64,000 bases of DNA from Antedon mediterranea (taxonomy: Eukaryota > Echinodermata > Crinoidea > Comatulida > Antedonidae): positions 3,410,001-3,474,000 of the forward strand of contig NC_092672.1 of the NCBI RefSeq assembly GCF_964355755.1. Reading direction: 5' to 3'. Below, in pieces: positions 40,801 to 52,127 of the stretch. The number at the start of each line of letters is the position of its first letter. The first letter of the stretch is position 1. The position numbers were made by a program, and so were the translations under genes. Below the pieces are notes generated by a model. The model was not told the origin of the DNA. It was given only the letters and a program-made list of their open reading frames with translations, and searched no databases.

Positions 40801-43800
40801 CAAAAAGAATGTGCCGTTTAAAAAATAGAACAGAAATTAAAGATGCATGTACTCCATTTCGTTTGATTTCAATTGTATTTTCCTTAAATTTCAGTCTAAT
40901 TTTTGTAATTATTGGTCAGCTAGACAATAAGACATTACAATAAAACTTTCCATAAATTAAGTCCAGGGTGTCTTAAAAAAACTATCGATGGAAAAGGGGA
41001 AACATAATGTAACAATCTGCCAGTATGGACATTTAAACTAAACCTAAACGCGAACTTAGGTTCAACATTTTAGTTTAAATATTAAAGTTAATTTAACTAC
41101 AAAATACAGGCCCATTGAACGTTGAAATACAAATTGACTATACTGTATGTTTAATAATAACTACAAACGTTTATATCATACTATACTAGTATACAACAAT
41201 AACAATTTAAGGCTTGGAGAAATTAGTTTAAGTTCAATTCTTCTTTCTTTTGTTTCTTGTTAAAGAAGTATATATTGAGATTTTACCGTTTTGAGCTATT
41301 TAATAATTTGTCAGAAAGAATTGACCGGCATAGTTTTTGAGACAAACTAAATCTAAGCTGCAAACACAAGATTGCTAGTTCATTCCAATGAATACTTTAA
41401 AATATAACACAATAGCACAATATCCTTTCTTAAATCGAAGCGAAAATAATAATGTGATGGATACCTTAGAATAATAATAATTATTAGAATTAATAAAGGT
41501 CAGTAATTCTAAAAATAAAGGCGTTTATCAGGACGGGTTTCTTGAGGGGATTTCATGGAGACTGTTGACGTAAATGATATAAAGATCAACTACTGTACAA
41601 TGGTACAGAATGGATTTCCTATTGGGAATTTGTAGATAAGATTAAGCTACAGTAGGTCGCTTGCAATAAGTAGGCTTATAATAATGCCACTATTCTAAGT
41701 TAAAGACCTTCATTGTCCCCAAAAACATGAAATAGATGAATAAAATCAAACTTTAAATTGGTCATTTTGTAGTTATTCAATTCATAAATTCAATAAATAG
41801 GCCTATAGAGATATGATAAGATAAGATAAAATAAGCAGTTAAATTGAACCAGAACTCCGCTGTCTGACAGAAAAGTCAATCGGAGGTTGGTTTTGTCTTT
41901 CTTTCATTTTCAGGTTTTTTTTCCAAATAAATTACTTTTTCGAAACAATTTTTGGAGTTTAAATTGGCATATTTAACAAAAAAATTGGTTGAAAAAATCT
42001 TTTTTTCCCATGATTGAGACAATTTATCTTATCTATTTATATGAAGAAGTACAACTCGAATAACCATTGCATTAGACTCTTATTAATATCCTCTTTAACA
42101 AGTTTTCCTTACTAAATCTAATTGCTTTAGTTTTTTTGAATTGAATCTTCTTCTTGTTTCTATCTATAAACAATTTGAAAAAGAATATAGAAAAAACAGA
42201 AGAAAAAGTTTTAATACAGAAATTAAATTAAAAACAAAGATTTTTTATGTGTAGTCTAGGAACCAATTATTGAATCCTTTCTTATAATCAGATTCATAGA
42301 CTTGCACTATTTGTCCTTATAGAATTACCACATACTCACCAAGCAACTGAAAAACGATACGTCTCGCAAACACCAACTCCATCTAGAGCTATTCCAAAAC
42401 CAACGTACTACACACCTCAACCGAGAAGAAAACCTCCCATACTTTCTCCAAGACCAGATAAAAAGATCTTACTCAAGAAATCGCCATCTACATCTTCCTC
42501 TTTAAAAAGTTCCATCAGTCGTTCAACGGGACAGTCTGATGGTAGCATAAAAGAAAGAGAACAGTTTAACCCTTTTCCAGAAGAACTGCCAACCGAGAGC
42601 GAGTATGATTGCGACAGTTACTCCAGACCACCGTCTCCAACGTCAATGACATCATCATCGGTGTCTGAGAACTCACCACTTCGCATCCCTTCAGTTGAAA
42701 AACGACCATCAACTCCAAAATCAGATTCTAAGGCAATGGCTGCCAAAAGTAAGTAAGACTTTTAACGGATTTTATTTATTATCACCATCTTTAACGAGGT
42801 AGACTTATCCAGTCCCCGTGAAGGAATCGATCATTACGATGAAACATACACATACAAACATATACAATATATATAAAATATTCAGAACAAGTTAAAATTC
42901 TCGTCCAAATTGTCTATTTTCTTCTTTCAAAGACTCCTTTTTGCTAACGAAGAGGCAAGTTTCAATACAACCATGGAAAAATGGACCTTATTCTTAACTT
43001 AAAAGAGGACTAAAAATTAGTCGTAGAAAACCTTGAATTTAATCCAGAACGGTATAATTATTCTGGCCTAAAATATTATATCTATCAACGTGAATTTTAT
43101 TGATTATCAGAACTACTGCACAAATCTAATTCATGAGTAAATCGTTTCGTCATATGATATGGTGTTGAAATTGAATTTGATTTGAATTTATTAAGAAAAT
43201 CATAAACAAGGTCATATACTTGGCTGCAGTCGCGTGCACACATTTTAGTTAGTGAGCTGTAGGGTCAGTAGGGTTTGCACGCAACTAAAATACATAAACA
43301 GTTATACATAAACTACTGACATCACCAATAAATACATTTATATAAGATTTTCCAGGATAGCCCATGTCTATATCAATGGCACGAAAGATCTTGAAAATAT
43401 AGTAAAAGTTGACATAGGCCTATTGCTAACAACCTAATTATTGTTATATGATTGCAGTGATCATCACTATAATTTCAACAGAAGATACAATTTACTTTTA
43501 CCTTCAATTTGAAAACTATATCAAATAATAAACCATCATTTATCTGTGATTCTTTTGAATACAATCATATCCTCCCACCGGAAACAGATAATTGGCTATC
43601 CAAGCGTATTTCGATAACCAACCAATACAATGACAATTCTCTTCTTACGTGTTTCTGTATTCACGAAATTAAACTTAGATCAAATTGTATTTTGTAATAA
43701 TATCGATGATAAATTCCTTTCAGAAAGGAAGAAACTTACAACCACCAAGCGACACGCGGAAATAAAAATACTTTAATACTTCTTTTTTTTTTCAACAACG

Positions 43801-46800
43801 ACAGTGAGGCGACGCATGGGCGACGGGGGTAAAAAATAAACATCGATTAAAATACATTAACTTGTTCCAAAATAAAAGTTACAGCCCAAAACGTATATTA
43901 TATAGAATCATGTAGCAAAATTATACATTTTGTCGGGCAAGGATAATGAAGTTATGTTTTTTGCAAACTTTACCATTTTCTTTGAACGCCAATACCTTAC
44001 CATTTTTAATAAATATTGTATATGATACCTTTTTTTTTGTTTTTGCCTAAAATAATTGTAAATCATAGTGTTGAATGATTACTACTTTGTAATATTTATC
44101 ATGTTTATTTCACAGGATTAAACCCGGTAGAAAGACGCTACAGTCAACGTCTGACTCCAACCTCTTCTCCATCTCCATCTGAACTTTCTCAAAGATACTT
44201 CACACCACAGCCACGGCGGAAGGCGAATTGGATACCCAACTCCTCGTCGTCAAAACCAGATTCTCCTATCACACCTTCAAAACCGAAGGATTGGAGTCCA
44301 CGTTCCAAATCGCCAGTTGCTCGCCAGCTGTTTACATCCTCACCAAATGCAACTCCACAGCCTCCAGCCGCTTCTAGCATTCCTAAGAAAAACAACTTTT
44401 TTAAAGAACGTTCAAGAGCAGTATATGATATAAGTGATGGCGCCGAGACGCTAGAGCTAAAAGTAGCGCAGCAACAAAGTAAATCTGAAATGGTAGGAGG
44501 TAACATATCTGACATCAGTTCCATTGGATATCCAAACGGCAAATCTTCGGATATATCAAGAACACCTTCCATATGTTACCAATCAGTAAGTACAGTTAAA
44601 TCAAACTTTATGTTATGTGCCCATATATGGACATGATGATATCATATCACTACCATATTTGAGCACATCACAATTTTTTTATCACAAGTTTGATAGTGTA
44701 GACAGAGCTCTATTCTACTTCACGGTTACGTTGACAATTAAACTTATGCCATGTTCTGATATTTGTTAAAATATATTATATTCGGATATAAAAAATATAC
44801 AAAATAGGCCTACAGCCAACAGTCTAAACGTAATGCAATGTTTGATATCGGTAAGTACTACTACATATTCTACTGTCTGTCAAAGTGTTACGTTGACAAT
44901 GTCAACTCTTTTAATGTGTTCTAAAATATACATAATTCTTATTATGACTAATTTCATCTTACTGTATAATAATTAATTATACAAAAGAAACATTCACAAT
45001 GTGTAACTTATCAGCTGTAAGCTACACTGTGCAAGAAAATGAATTGTTACAGTTGTGTATTTACTTGAATGATATTTTTGTTTCCTTAGGATAAAGACTC
45101 TCAGTCTGACTCGTATATGTACGAGAACCTAGCCGATAGACGGAGAAGGCGTCGTCGAAGTGCTGGTAGCATGTCTCTAAGGAGCTTAGCAGCTAGTCGA
45201 GAGGTCCTCAATGATATTTTCCAAAGCGGACGAAAAGAAAACAAAAAGATGAAAGGCGTTCTTGGGTTGTGCGTAGCAATATTTCTAGGTGCCATACTGT
45301 TCATCGGTTTGCACTACGGACTCTATTACACAGAAGTTGTGTCGGTTATCATCACGGCAGCGTCGACATTTTTCATAGCTTTAGGACTAGCATTCAGTGG
45401 TACGAACGATTTTCTTTTTTTCAATCAACAATATATTTATCCATGTAAATTTATCCCGAAAAGCATATTTTGAAATGACTTACGCAACTACAATTAAGAA
45501 GTGTAAAGAAAACATAATCCCCTTACAGCCGGAATTTAAACAATAATATTATACTGTACTGTCTCCCATTTTCTGTTTAATTTAATTTGAATTATTGTTT
45601 GTTTTAAGTAAAAAAGAAAAAACAATGAAAACACGTAGTACAAATAGTCTACATTTCACAATGCATAAGCATAAGCTAGGTAATAAAGTAACGAGTTATG
45701 CAATATGAGGCAACGTATATTGTTTACCTATATTTGATTTTCGATTATTGCACATTTAATTTTGGTAAAACATAATAAACACGTACTTATTTATATTGCT
45801 TCCAGTATATTAACTATAAATAACATTCTTGTTTATCTTGTCATTCTAGTCAGATCCAGGTGTATTGCGGCATTAATGGCTCCAACTTTATGCACTTCTA
45901 GAGGGCGTGCTGCAGTGTTAGCCTTAACTCTTGGTCTATTATTGAACGGACCAATCAAAAACATCGTCAATAACGGGAATCAACTATCAGAAGCTATGAC
46001 GTGTAACGCCGACGTAAGCAATTAAGTTATTATTCTCAATACCTGATATTCTATTATATGCTACTATTAAAGTAGTAGTATCATATAAATCGGATTATTA
46101 TAATCAATAAATCAAATAACCAAACATAACAAAGTAAAGCTCGCACCGCGCGCTTTTTAAATTTAGAATTCACAATGCGTTAAAATACATCACACTAAAA
46201 GTATATTCCATTATCTGTACAGGTTTTAAATCAGCATAGTGAACAAATACAAGAAGCTGCCTTGAAATCATTTGATGATTACGTCGAGAACGTAGAAGCC
46301 AGTCTAGAGACACTTGAATCTATAGCCACGGACATTCAAGAGTCTATGGAACCTCTTACTGAAGGAATTCTACGAGTTAATGACCAAATAGAGGTACTAT
46401 TTTGTAATATTGTAGCGCGCCCTCTATATCGTCACACAAACTCGGTTCTTTTGAGCGTAATTAGAAGTAAACCTTACCATTCATAAAATATGGTAATCGT
46501 CACAATTTGCATTTGTAATAAAATACTTTTGTATTACCAATAAGATGCGACGAATTATTACATTACAATTTAATGTATTTCAATGCAGAGCCATATTATA
46601 TGGCTGTTTTTTTGTTGTGCGCCCTCTATATCGTCACACAAAATTGGTTTTCTTCGCAAAAAAGAAAAACAAAATAACGTTTTCCTCCTATTATTATATT
46701 GATTCAACAATTAAAATATATATTTTAATAAGATAATTGTTCTTTTTTCAGAACGCTGCCAATGCTTTGACAACATCTGCAGAAACGTGTATAAATATGT

Positions 46801-48622
46801 TAAACGACGCGTACGACGAGTGTAAAATTAAAATAAACAGTGTTTATGAAGACTGCAAACGTAGGCTTGGAATAGGTAAATGACCCATCATTTTAATCTT
46901 TATATTGTATATACGGGATACGATATTTCCTTAGGTACATAAGTTCGGGACCCCTCATGAAACGTCACAAAATAAACATGAATATTCATTAATCATATCC
47001 ATAACGTGTGACGTAAGAAATGAATTAACTACAATTCGCTAATGCAAAATCTTTCCGTCGAGCCGTCTGTGTAGTGGAGTGGATTAGGCTATGGACTTTA
47101 CATGTCGATGATTGATGTATGGGGTTCGAATCACATGAGCAACTTTTTTTTACTTTATAGTGAGAGATTATTTAGAGGGTTAGGTTTAATTATATTTAAG
47201 AAGTAGTTTGGTTATCTTTCACATAAGGGTCCCCAACTTTTGTACGAAAAAAAACATAATCGCGGGACCGGCTCACGTTACATGGTTTATTATGGTTCTC
47301 AGACGGCTCACTCATTTCTTTTATCTTCCGTTTCAGATATTAACGGTATATGTGCACCTCTGGGTATTACTGATGTTTTCTGTGAAGCAGTCAAAATCGG
47401 TACCGAGATTTGTCGGTTACCAACGTTAGGAGATGACATATTTGATATAATCATTATTGACGGGATAGAGGAGGCAGTTGAAGAGTTAGTTGACATGTTT
47501 GAGGTCAACGTGGACTTTGTACCAACGTGGCAGGACGCGCGCGTCAATTTTACAGGCGATCCGAAGGCTATTGCCGAGAAAATAAGCGCCAAATTAGAAG
47601 ACACATTTGGAACATTTGATATTATCATCTTGTTTTTGGACCGTCTTGTTGCGTTCTCGGTTGTCTACCTACTCTATCGATCATATAGGTATCATTCAAA
47701 TTATGTGACAAAGGACAGGTTTGATAATTTTTACATCACAAAAGAGTTCCGGAAATTTGACAAGCACAGATTTGATAATGGGCAGGAGTCTATTCTACCG
47801 CTTAAAAAGTATGAGAAGAAAAAAATGATTGACGTAACCACGTTAGCACTATCTCATCCCGAGAAAGGTTCCTTCAAAATCGGTCTAGCATCGGTTCTTT
47901 TAAAAGCACTTATAACGGCTACCATCATATTGGTTGACTATGGATTCTATTGGCTTTTGACAGTAATGCAAAGTCTATATAAGGAAATCAATTACAGCGC
48001 ATCAGGTGGAGGCGATCTGAGCTACAATATTGAGGGTAATGGTTTAATGGCGGAATTTGCACGCAACCTGTACGGCGAAGGCCCACAAGATTCAAACACG
48101 TACGAAATACAATCACAGGCACAAAAATGTATTCCAAAACCACTCAAACCAGAGGACAATACTGCCATTATTATAGGTGTTTTATACGGTGTAATCATAC
48201 TAACTGTTCTTTTCCAAGCGTACGCTTTGCGTTTACGTCGCTGGATCGCGTCATATTATTACCCAGAGCGTGAACAAGCTCGAACAATGTATCTGTACAA
48301 CAAAACGCTAAGAAAACGCAGAACGCTTTGGTCAATGTTGAAACAAACAATAAAAGAGAATCGCCGAGAACAGGTCGCAGTAGAGAGGATCAGTTTTAGG
48401 TCGTGGTTAGCTGCTCAAAACAAATTTTGTCGTATTATCTTAGGGAACACAAGTCGCGTTTGCCTCGGCTGTGCGACAGAAGAAAATAAATCGTTTTATA
48501 TTTGCGATAACACGCGGTGTAGCGGCGCATACTGTGGCGAATGTTTGGAGCAAGTTGATAGTGTTTGCGCACTGTGTGGCGATCCCATTGATATTGAAAG
48601 CGGTGTTAATACAAGAATATAA
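31817..48622 (+). CDS. DCST gene A: DC-STAMP-domain membrane protein with C4-C4 RING-like end
   Basis: Family members (DCST1/2, SPE-42, Sneaky) are multipass sperm membrane proteins needed for gamete fusion or sperm breakdown. DCST1 is also described as an E3 ligase. Exons: 31817-31919, 40237-40437, 42323-42748, 44116-44585, 45090-45399, 45850-46013, 46223-46393, 46752-46875 and 47337-48622; 3255 bases, 1084 residues. Residues 1-400 are Ser/Pro/Lys-rich and probably disordered. Next come a basic run ADRRRRRRRSAG and a membrane pair (VLGLCVAIFLGAILFIGL, VVSVIITAASTFFIALGL). A hydrophobic stretch LALTLGLLLNGPIKN and an extracellular part with paired cysteines follow. Three more membrane spans (near FSVVYLLY, ALITATIILVDYGFYW and IIIGVLYGVIILTVLF) enclose the DC-STAMP domain. 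The end carries CLGC, ICDNTRC, YCGEC and CALC, eight cysteines as in a C4-C4 RING. The first exon is open to its acceptor at 31768, so a further upstream start is possible. Intron 1 is 8.3 kb. DCST1 versus DCST2 orthology was not decided. Confidence 0.93.
32001..32176. repeat. 58-bp inverted repeat with 60-bp spacer
   Basis: The arm 32001-32058 (ATATTGATATGTAGTTCATT onward) is the reverse complement of 32119-32176. It starts about 80 bases after the exon 1 donor of DCST gene A, so the pre-mRNA could form a long hairpin there. The arms appear perfect by eye. Confidence 0.9.
32390..32530 (-). repeat. possible LINE/SINE tail in reverse orientation
   Basis: A TTCAATTTAATTCAATT run at the left is followed by AT-rich sequence with a short hairpin around GGATCCTG. 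This looks like a reversed 3' end of a retroelement. A similar reversed tail lies near 43170-43310. Confidence 0.35.
33396..33538. mobile_element. MITE family M1, copy 7
   Basis: Right end TTTGATAGTGTAGACAGAGC is intact. The left end begins within CTAGTTTGACAAAAAAGGTG. Contains AAATATGGTAGTGATATG. It lies in DCST A intron 1. Confidence 0.8.
34388..34543. mobile_element. MITE family M1, copy 8 (both ends intact)
   Basis: Perfect-looking terminal repeats AAGCTCTGTCTACACTATCA and TGATAGTGTAGACAGAGCTT enclose the usual near-palindromic body with TATGGTAGTGATATGAC. It is a good reference copy for the family. It lies in DCST A intron 1. Confidence 0.9.
35752..35837. repeat. 30-bp direct repeat pair
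   Basis: AATTATGATGATTATTATGA and the following TATTAATACT occur twice about 54 bases apart. Low-complexity DNA inside DCST A intron 1. Confidence 0.7.
37692..37836. mobile_element. MITE family M1, copy 9
   Basis: The body ATGTGATGTGCCCATATATG and the right end TTTGATAGTGTAGACAGAGC are clear. The left end is shortened to AAGCTTTAAGTGAC. It lies in DCST A intron 1. Confidence 0.8.
38286..38325 (-). repeat. C-rich tract (G-quadruplex potential on minus strand)
   Basis: A run of thirteen C is followed by CACCC, CCCCCACCACCCC and further C clusters, so the minus strand carries at least four GGG runs within 40 bases. The flanks are AT-rich, which makes this the strongest local skew in the intron. 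Confidence 0.8.
39005..39231 (+). promoter_or_regulatory. leader-like block upstream of DCST A exon 2, related to B and C leaders
   Basis: The segment contains TTCCTGTTGAC, TCAATGACA and a downstream GTGTAAGTTTA donor in the same order as the blocks at 49643-49950 and 60074-60382. It is more diverged than those two are from each other. Inference: a second promoter and untranslated first exon for gene A, giving an mRNA whose first in-frame start is the internal ATG at 42646. Confidence 0.4.
39205..39850. repeat. degenerate tandem repeat of about 170-200 bp
   Basis: The phrases AACTAATTCTAT, TTATCGAA and AAAAGGACGAA return several times at irregular spacing. The array directly follows the leader-like block of DCST A. 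Confidence 0.6.
39960..40093 (+). repeat. LINE-like 3' end with (TGAT)n tail
   Basis: An AT-rich segment ends in AAATAAATGTTACTTTGATT and then TGAT repeats, the usual form of a truncated non-LTR retroelement tail. No coding part remains. Confidence 0.45.
40536..40687. mobile_element. MITE family M2, copy 2
   Basis: The ends GGCTTAGTTCCCACTTTGG and GATTGGGAATCAAGCTT are diverged from the family consensus. The internal GTGATTGGTC blocks pair with GACCAATCAC. It lies in DCST A intron 2. Confidence 0.75.
40688..42322 (+). other. DCST A intron 2, remainder
   Basis: AT-rich intron without a recognisable exon. TGTCCCCAAAAACATGAAAT near 41716 resembles the left end of the M6 element found in introns of B and C. 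Confidence 0.4.
42646..42648 (+). other. internal ATG of gene A homologous to the start codon of genes B and C
   Basis: Within DCST A exon 3 the residues MTSSSVSENSPLRIPSVE align with the first residues of B (MTSPVSAGNSPISISSVLV) and C. The distance from this ATG to the exon end is 103 bases in A and 106 in B and C. If used, it would give an 875-residue protein, close to the 861 of gene B. Confidence 0.6.
42749..44115 (+). other. DCST A intron 3
   Basis: The intron contains a reversed retroelement-like tail (about 43170-43310, GAATTTGATTTGAATTTATT). No exon was identified. A plus-strand frame at 43509-43697 has no splice support. Confidence 0.45.
44600..44711. mobile_element. MITE family M1, copy 10, just downstream of a splice donor
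   Basis: The body ATGTGCCCATATATGGACAT and right end TTTGATAGTGTAGACAGAGC are clear, and the left end is eroded to AAATCAAACTTTATG. It begins about 15 bases after the donor of DCST A exon 4 at 44586. The corresponding position in B and C holds a different element (M6). Confidence 0.8.
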
Positions 48623-48923
48623 ACTTTATTTATTTAATAATATATTTAACAGTGACTTAACTGGCCAGTAAAATTCTGATAACTGTTTACTTAATTACGA
48701 GGTATGATAGTGGTGCATGTTATTTTGACCTTGGAACAAAAATCTAGTACATAATTTGAGGCATTGGATAGGACCATAGAGGACACTTTAAATCATCAAC
48801 CATCATTCGACGATGTTAATGTTCTATATTAATCAAGTAATATATAAAATACGGACCGGGAATGTATTTATTTATCTTGAGGCAATATAATACATAGGCC
48901 TATATAAAAAGTATATACAAAAA

Positions 48924-49290
48924 AGATGTATTGTCCCTATGAAAAAAAAATTTGTTAACATTTTTGTTGAATAGGCCATTTTAATGTTACAAAATAGTTA
49001 TTCACTTTGACCAAAAATTGGATGGAAAACAAATTATTTACCTGAAAAAAATTGAAATTTAAAGTATTTAATTTAAAATAATCAAATTATTGGAAGTCAA
49101 TGGGTGTTTTTATAAGTAAAAACATTATTTTTTAGTTTTTTTTCTACGAAAGTGATTGCCTCAAAGTATTTTATTTCACCAATCTTCATTTTTCATGTTT
49201 TTTGGGTATCTTTAATAAGAAAAAAGTGGTTGATAATCTGAAAATTAAAGTAAAATTGTTATGTATATTATTTAAACAATTTTGTCTCGG
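48924..49290 (-). mobile_element. M6-like inverted-repeat element, reverse orientation
   Basis: The end AAGATGTATTGTCCC and the segment CATTTTAATGTTAC...TTTGACCAAAA match the reverse complement of the M6 copies in genes B and C. It lies about 300 bases downstream of the gene A stop. The B/C duplicated block begins within this element. The right end is uncertain. Confidence 0.5.
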
Positions 49291-49642
49291 AATTTTCTGA
49301 CGGAGATCAACTTTACAGCATATTGACATACAATATAATATTTAAAGGGTTCTACATTGGTGGTCGATACTGATCAATACAGAAATCAATCAATACAAAT
49401 CGATAATATATGTACAGTACTATTTCTATGCCTTAATCAGCCGGTCTATGTAAATAAATTATTTTAATATTGTACATGATGGCTGTTTTAAATATAAAAT
49501 ACTATAAAATATACTGTATATAATGAAGCTTATATATTTTGTACTAAAATATGTACTATAATATGATGAATAAATTAAACAACTGGATATGTTGATACTG
49601 GGCTATGTTATGTAGTTTGATGAATAGTGTTTAAAACAAACA

Positions 49643-49950
49643 ATAATATTTATCCATTTTCTAGAATTTTGTTTAGTAATTTAACATCGGAAATTATGTA
49701 TGCATTTTTCACTCCATTGTATACGTGCAACACGCCACAAAAATAGTAAAATCATTGCGGGAAATTTATACGATTGTTGAAAGACCGGTTTCCTGAATTT
49801 GACAGCTCCGTATTTACCTTTATTGTTCCTGTTGACGCAAATGTAATTCAATGACATTTCAAACTTTATAGGACTACATACATAAATACACATCATACGC
49901 AAGAGAGACGTTGTCATGTTCGTTGATAATGTAGATCTGCTTTCAAACGT
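49643..49950 (+). promoter_or_regulatory. candidate promoter and untranslated first exon of DCST gene B
   Basis: The block is almost identical to 60074-60382 and recognisable upstream of gene A exon 2. It ends AACGT|GTAAGT, a strong splice donor. The matching acceptor would be GTTTAG at 52095, just before the coding exon. An ATG at 49916 opens a reading frame of only 14 codons across that splice (stop TAA in the next exon), so the exon would be a leader with a short upstream frame. Confidence 0.5.
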
Positions 49951-50482
49951 GTAAGTAGTTTTTAAAAATAAACTTAACTTAATTTAAGTGTAACATTTAG
50001 TCATGTTTAGTGAAAATTGGATATATTATTATATATACAAATAATTGTTTATCGTTAGCTGGGAATTATGTAGTAGGTTTTTAAACAACCACTGTGAACC
50101 GAATGGTTCAAATAGTAATCGCTGTCGTTTTATTTATCTTATCACTACGATCTATGATTTGTTTTGAATTTGTAATCGTTGTAACAGTATTTTACATGGC
50201 CTATGGCGTTTTTGCAATCTGCATTTTTAATAGTTTTAACAATATTTTATCATAGGCCTATAAATAACATTGCCTTTTGCAATTTTATGTATTTGTTGTT
50301 TTATTGCCTTAATTATGCCAAGCAAAATTAAAGTGGATCAATATAATTTCTTGAATCTTTAATCTACCAAAATTCGTAGACCTGCATAGGTTAATTTTAG
50401 TACTCCACCACCATTGGTAGATGTGTTACGTTTTATTGATATGCCTTATATAAGACTTCGTATAGTTGACTTTTTCTAAAGA

Positions 50483-50580
50483 TTGGTTCCCACTAAGACG
50501 CAAAACATTGATGTAACGCAAGTAATTTGACCATTCAAGTGACGGCTAATGCGTAACTTCGTTTCTGATTGGTCAAATTA
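50483..50580. mobile_element. MITE family M2, left part only (shared by B and C flanks)
   Basis: The left end TTGGTTCCCACTAAGACGC and internal TTCTGATTGGTCAAATTACC are present, but the right end is missing. The same truncated copy lies at about 60940-61020, so it inserted and decayed before the B/C duplication. Confidence 0.65.
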
Positions 50581-50904
50581 CCTTATCTTATACAAATTGT
50601 CTTTGCCGTGTCCAGTCACCTGAAATCACCAAAATACAGTAAGTACTTGGAAGTGGTGTAAAGGTTACGGGTTTCTTCGAATGAATTGCAAGACGATCTT
50701 TGACGTACACAATATACAATTGATATAAAAATGGAATTTACTTTCTGACATTTACACATATCATCAAATGCATATACCCGTTTAACAAACGAATATACTT
50801 TAGCACATAATTACATTGACACTTAAATAGTTGATTTAAGTTCGTTGCAATCTCAATCAAAGGACTGTAACACTAATAGAATTAAACATATATAAATAAT
50901 AATT

Positions 50905-51385
50905 AAATCAAAGAGCTGCATAGGCAGGATATAGAAAAAAATCAAGATCAAATAAGTTAAAACTGCCTCAATATAGATTTATTTTAACGACATGTTTCGG
51001 GCATAGCCCATCATCAGGTGAAAAGAATTGTAACAAAGGATAACATATATAAGTCACAAAATTACATAATAAAACAAATCAACCAATCAAAGATGTTAAC
51101 AAACAAAAGGCATAGTTATAAAGGCACGCCTCCAAAAGCTATGGTGTACAAAGCAGGAATGGTTGCTTATAAAGCAGGAAATTTAAAACAAAGACAAAAG
51201 CTTCAAGTGTAAATAATTGTTAATATGTGGATGTCTCTGGCAAAATTAATGTTTAAAGGATCTAAATTGTACATTTATGCCGGTAGGGGCAAGAGTGCCA
51301 AGCTTTACAATTATTCTTTCTTCTATAATTAGAGATGTCTCAGAACCATTACATACTTTAACACCAGAAATAGTAATAATAATAA
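50905..51385 (-). mobile_element. insertion unique to B flank, with hammerhead-like motif (Penelope-like?)
   Basis: This 480-bp stretch is absent from the C flank. The minus strand reads CACCTGATGATGGGCTATGC then CCGAAACATGTCG at 51020-50988. CTGATGA, a GGGC/GCCC stem and GAAAC are the order seen in hammerhead ribozyme cores known from Penelope-like elements. No coding part was recognised. Element class is inference. Confidence 0.45.
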
Positions 51386-51602
51386 TTAATAAATAATAAT
51401 TAGATCATTTGAAATAATGTATTTTTATATTGATTGTTTAATAATTAAAGAATTAATAATAATTAACAATTAGTTTATTATACCGTCGCGAGTGCTTACG
51501 TCGTCACTTACGTATTTTCTTTGTTAGTTTGTATCAGTTATTTTATCTAGTACTGTTTGCCTAAATTGTTGGGGAAACCCCAACGTTTGTTAGTTCGTTA
51601 TT

Positions 51603-51776
51603 AAAGTGTGGTTCCCACTAGCGACGCAACGCAAGGACGTAACGCAAGTGAATTGACCGATCACAAGCGATGGCTTATTCGCTTGTGATTGCTGTCTATA
51701 ACTTCGCTTGTCATTGGTTAAAACGCTTGCGTTGCTTTTACGTCCTTGCGTTACGTTCTAGTGGGAACCAAGCTTA
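51603..51776. mobile_element. MITE family M2, copy 4 (absent from C flank)
   Basis: Terminal repeats GTGTGGTTCCCACTAG and CTAGTGGGAACCAAGCTTA enclose the usual paired blocks (CTTGCGTT and AACGCAAG). The equivalent site in the C flank, near 61515, lacks it. Confidence 0.9.
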
Positions 51777-51962
51777 AGCGTGGTTCCCACTAGAACGCAA
51801 CACAGCGACGTATAGACGCAAAGTGATGTATTGCGTAATCACAAGTGGGAACCGACGACGCAACAGTGCTGCAAACATCGGTTTGATTTCACGCAGGTGG
51901 GGGCAAACACAATTATTGGAATGTCATTTTCTTACGTTGTGACTCTAGTGGGAACCAAGCTA
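51775..51962. mobile_element. MITE family M2, copy 5, back to back with copy 4
   Basis: Ends AAGCGTGGTTCCCACTAG and CTAGTGGGAACCAAGCTATA. It begins where the neighbouring copy ends. The body differs (TTTGATTTCACGCAGG), so this is a second member rather than a local duplication. Absent from the C flank. Confidence 0.85.
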
Positions 51963-52127
51963 TAGTATTTATATCCCACCAACGGCTATTCTTATACTAT
52001 GTTTATATTACTATGATAATATCTTACAAGAACACAAATTAATGTTTATATTAGTTGACTAAAGTGAATGAAAAAACTTCAAGAAAAGTTGTTTAGAGAC
52101 AAGTAAAAGACAAACAGTTCACCAACA

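Larger units (their letters stand above)
49014..52095 (+). repeat. upstream part of the B/C tandem duplication, B copy
   Basis: From CCAAAAATTGGATGGAAAAC at 49014 onward this flank aligns through its length with the flank starting at 59498. The similarity covers intergenic DNA, the leader block and all seen exons and introns of genes B and C. B carries about 940 bp more than C here, mainly a 480-bp insertion near 50905-51385 and two adjacent M2 elements at 51603-51962. Confidence 0.85.

Noticed and set aside
47308-47628. Minus-strand frames at 47308-47628 and 56221-56583 with similar peptides
   Set aside because: They are antisense shadows of the conserved last exons of DCST genes A and B.
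49681-49917. Similar minus-strand frames at 49681-49917 and 60113-60304
   Set aside because: Their similarity comes from the duplicated leader block, whose splice donor points to the plus strand.
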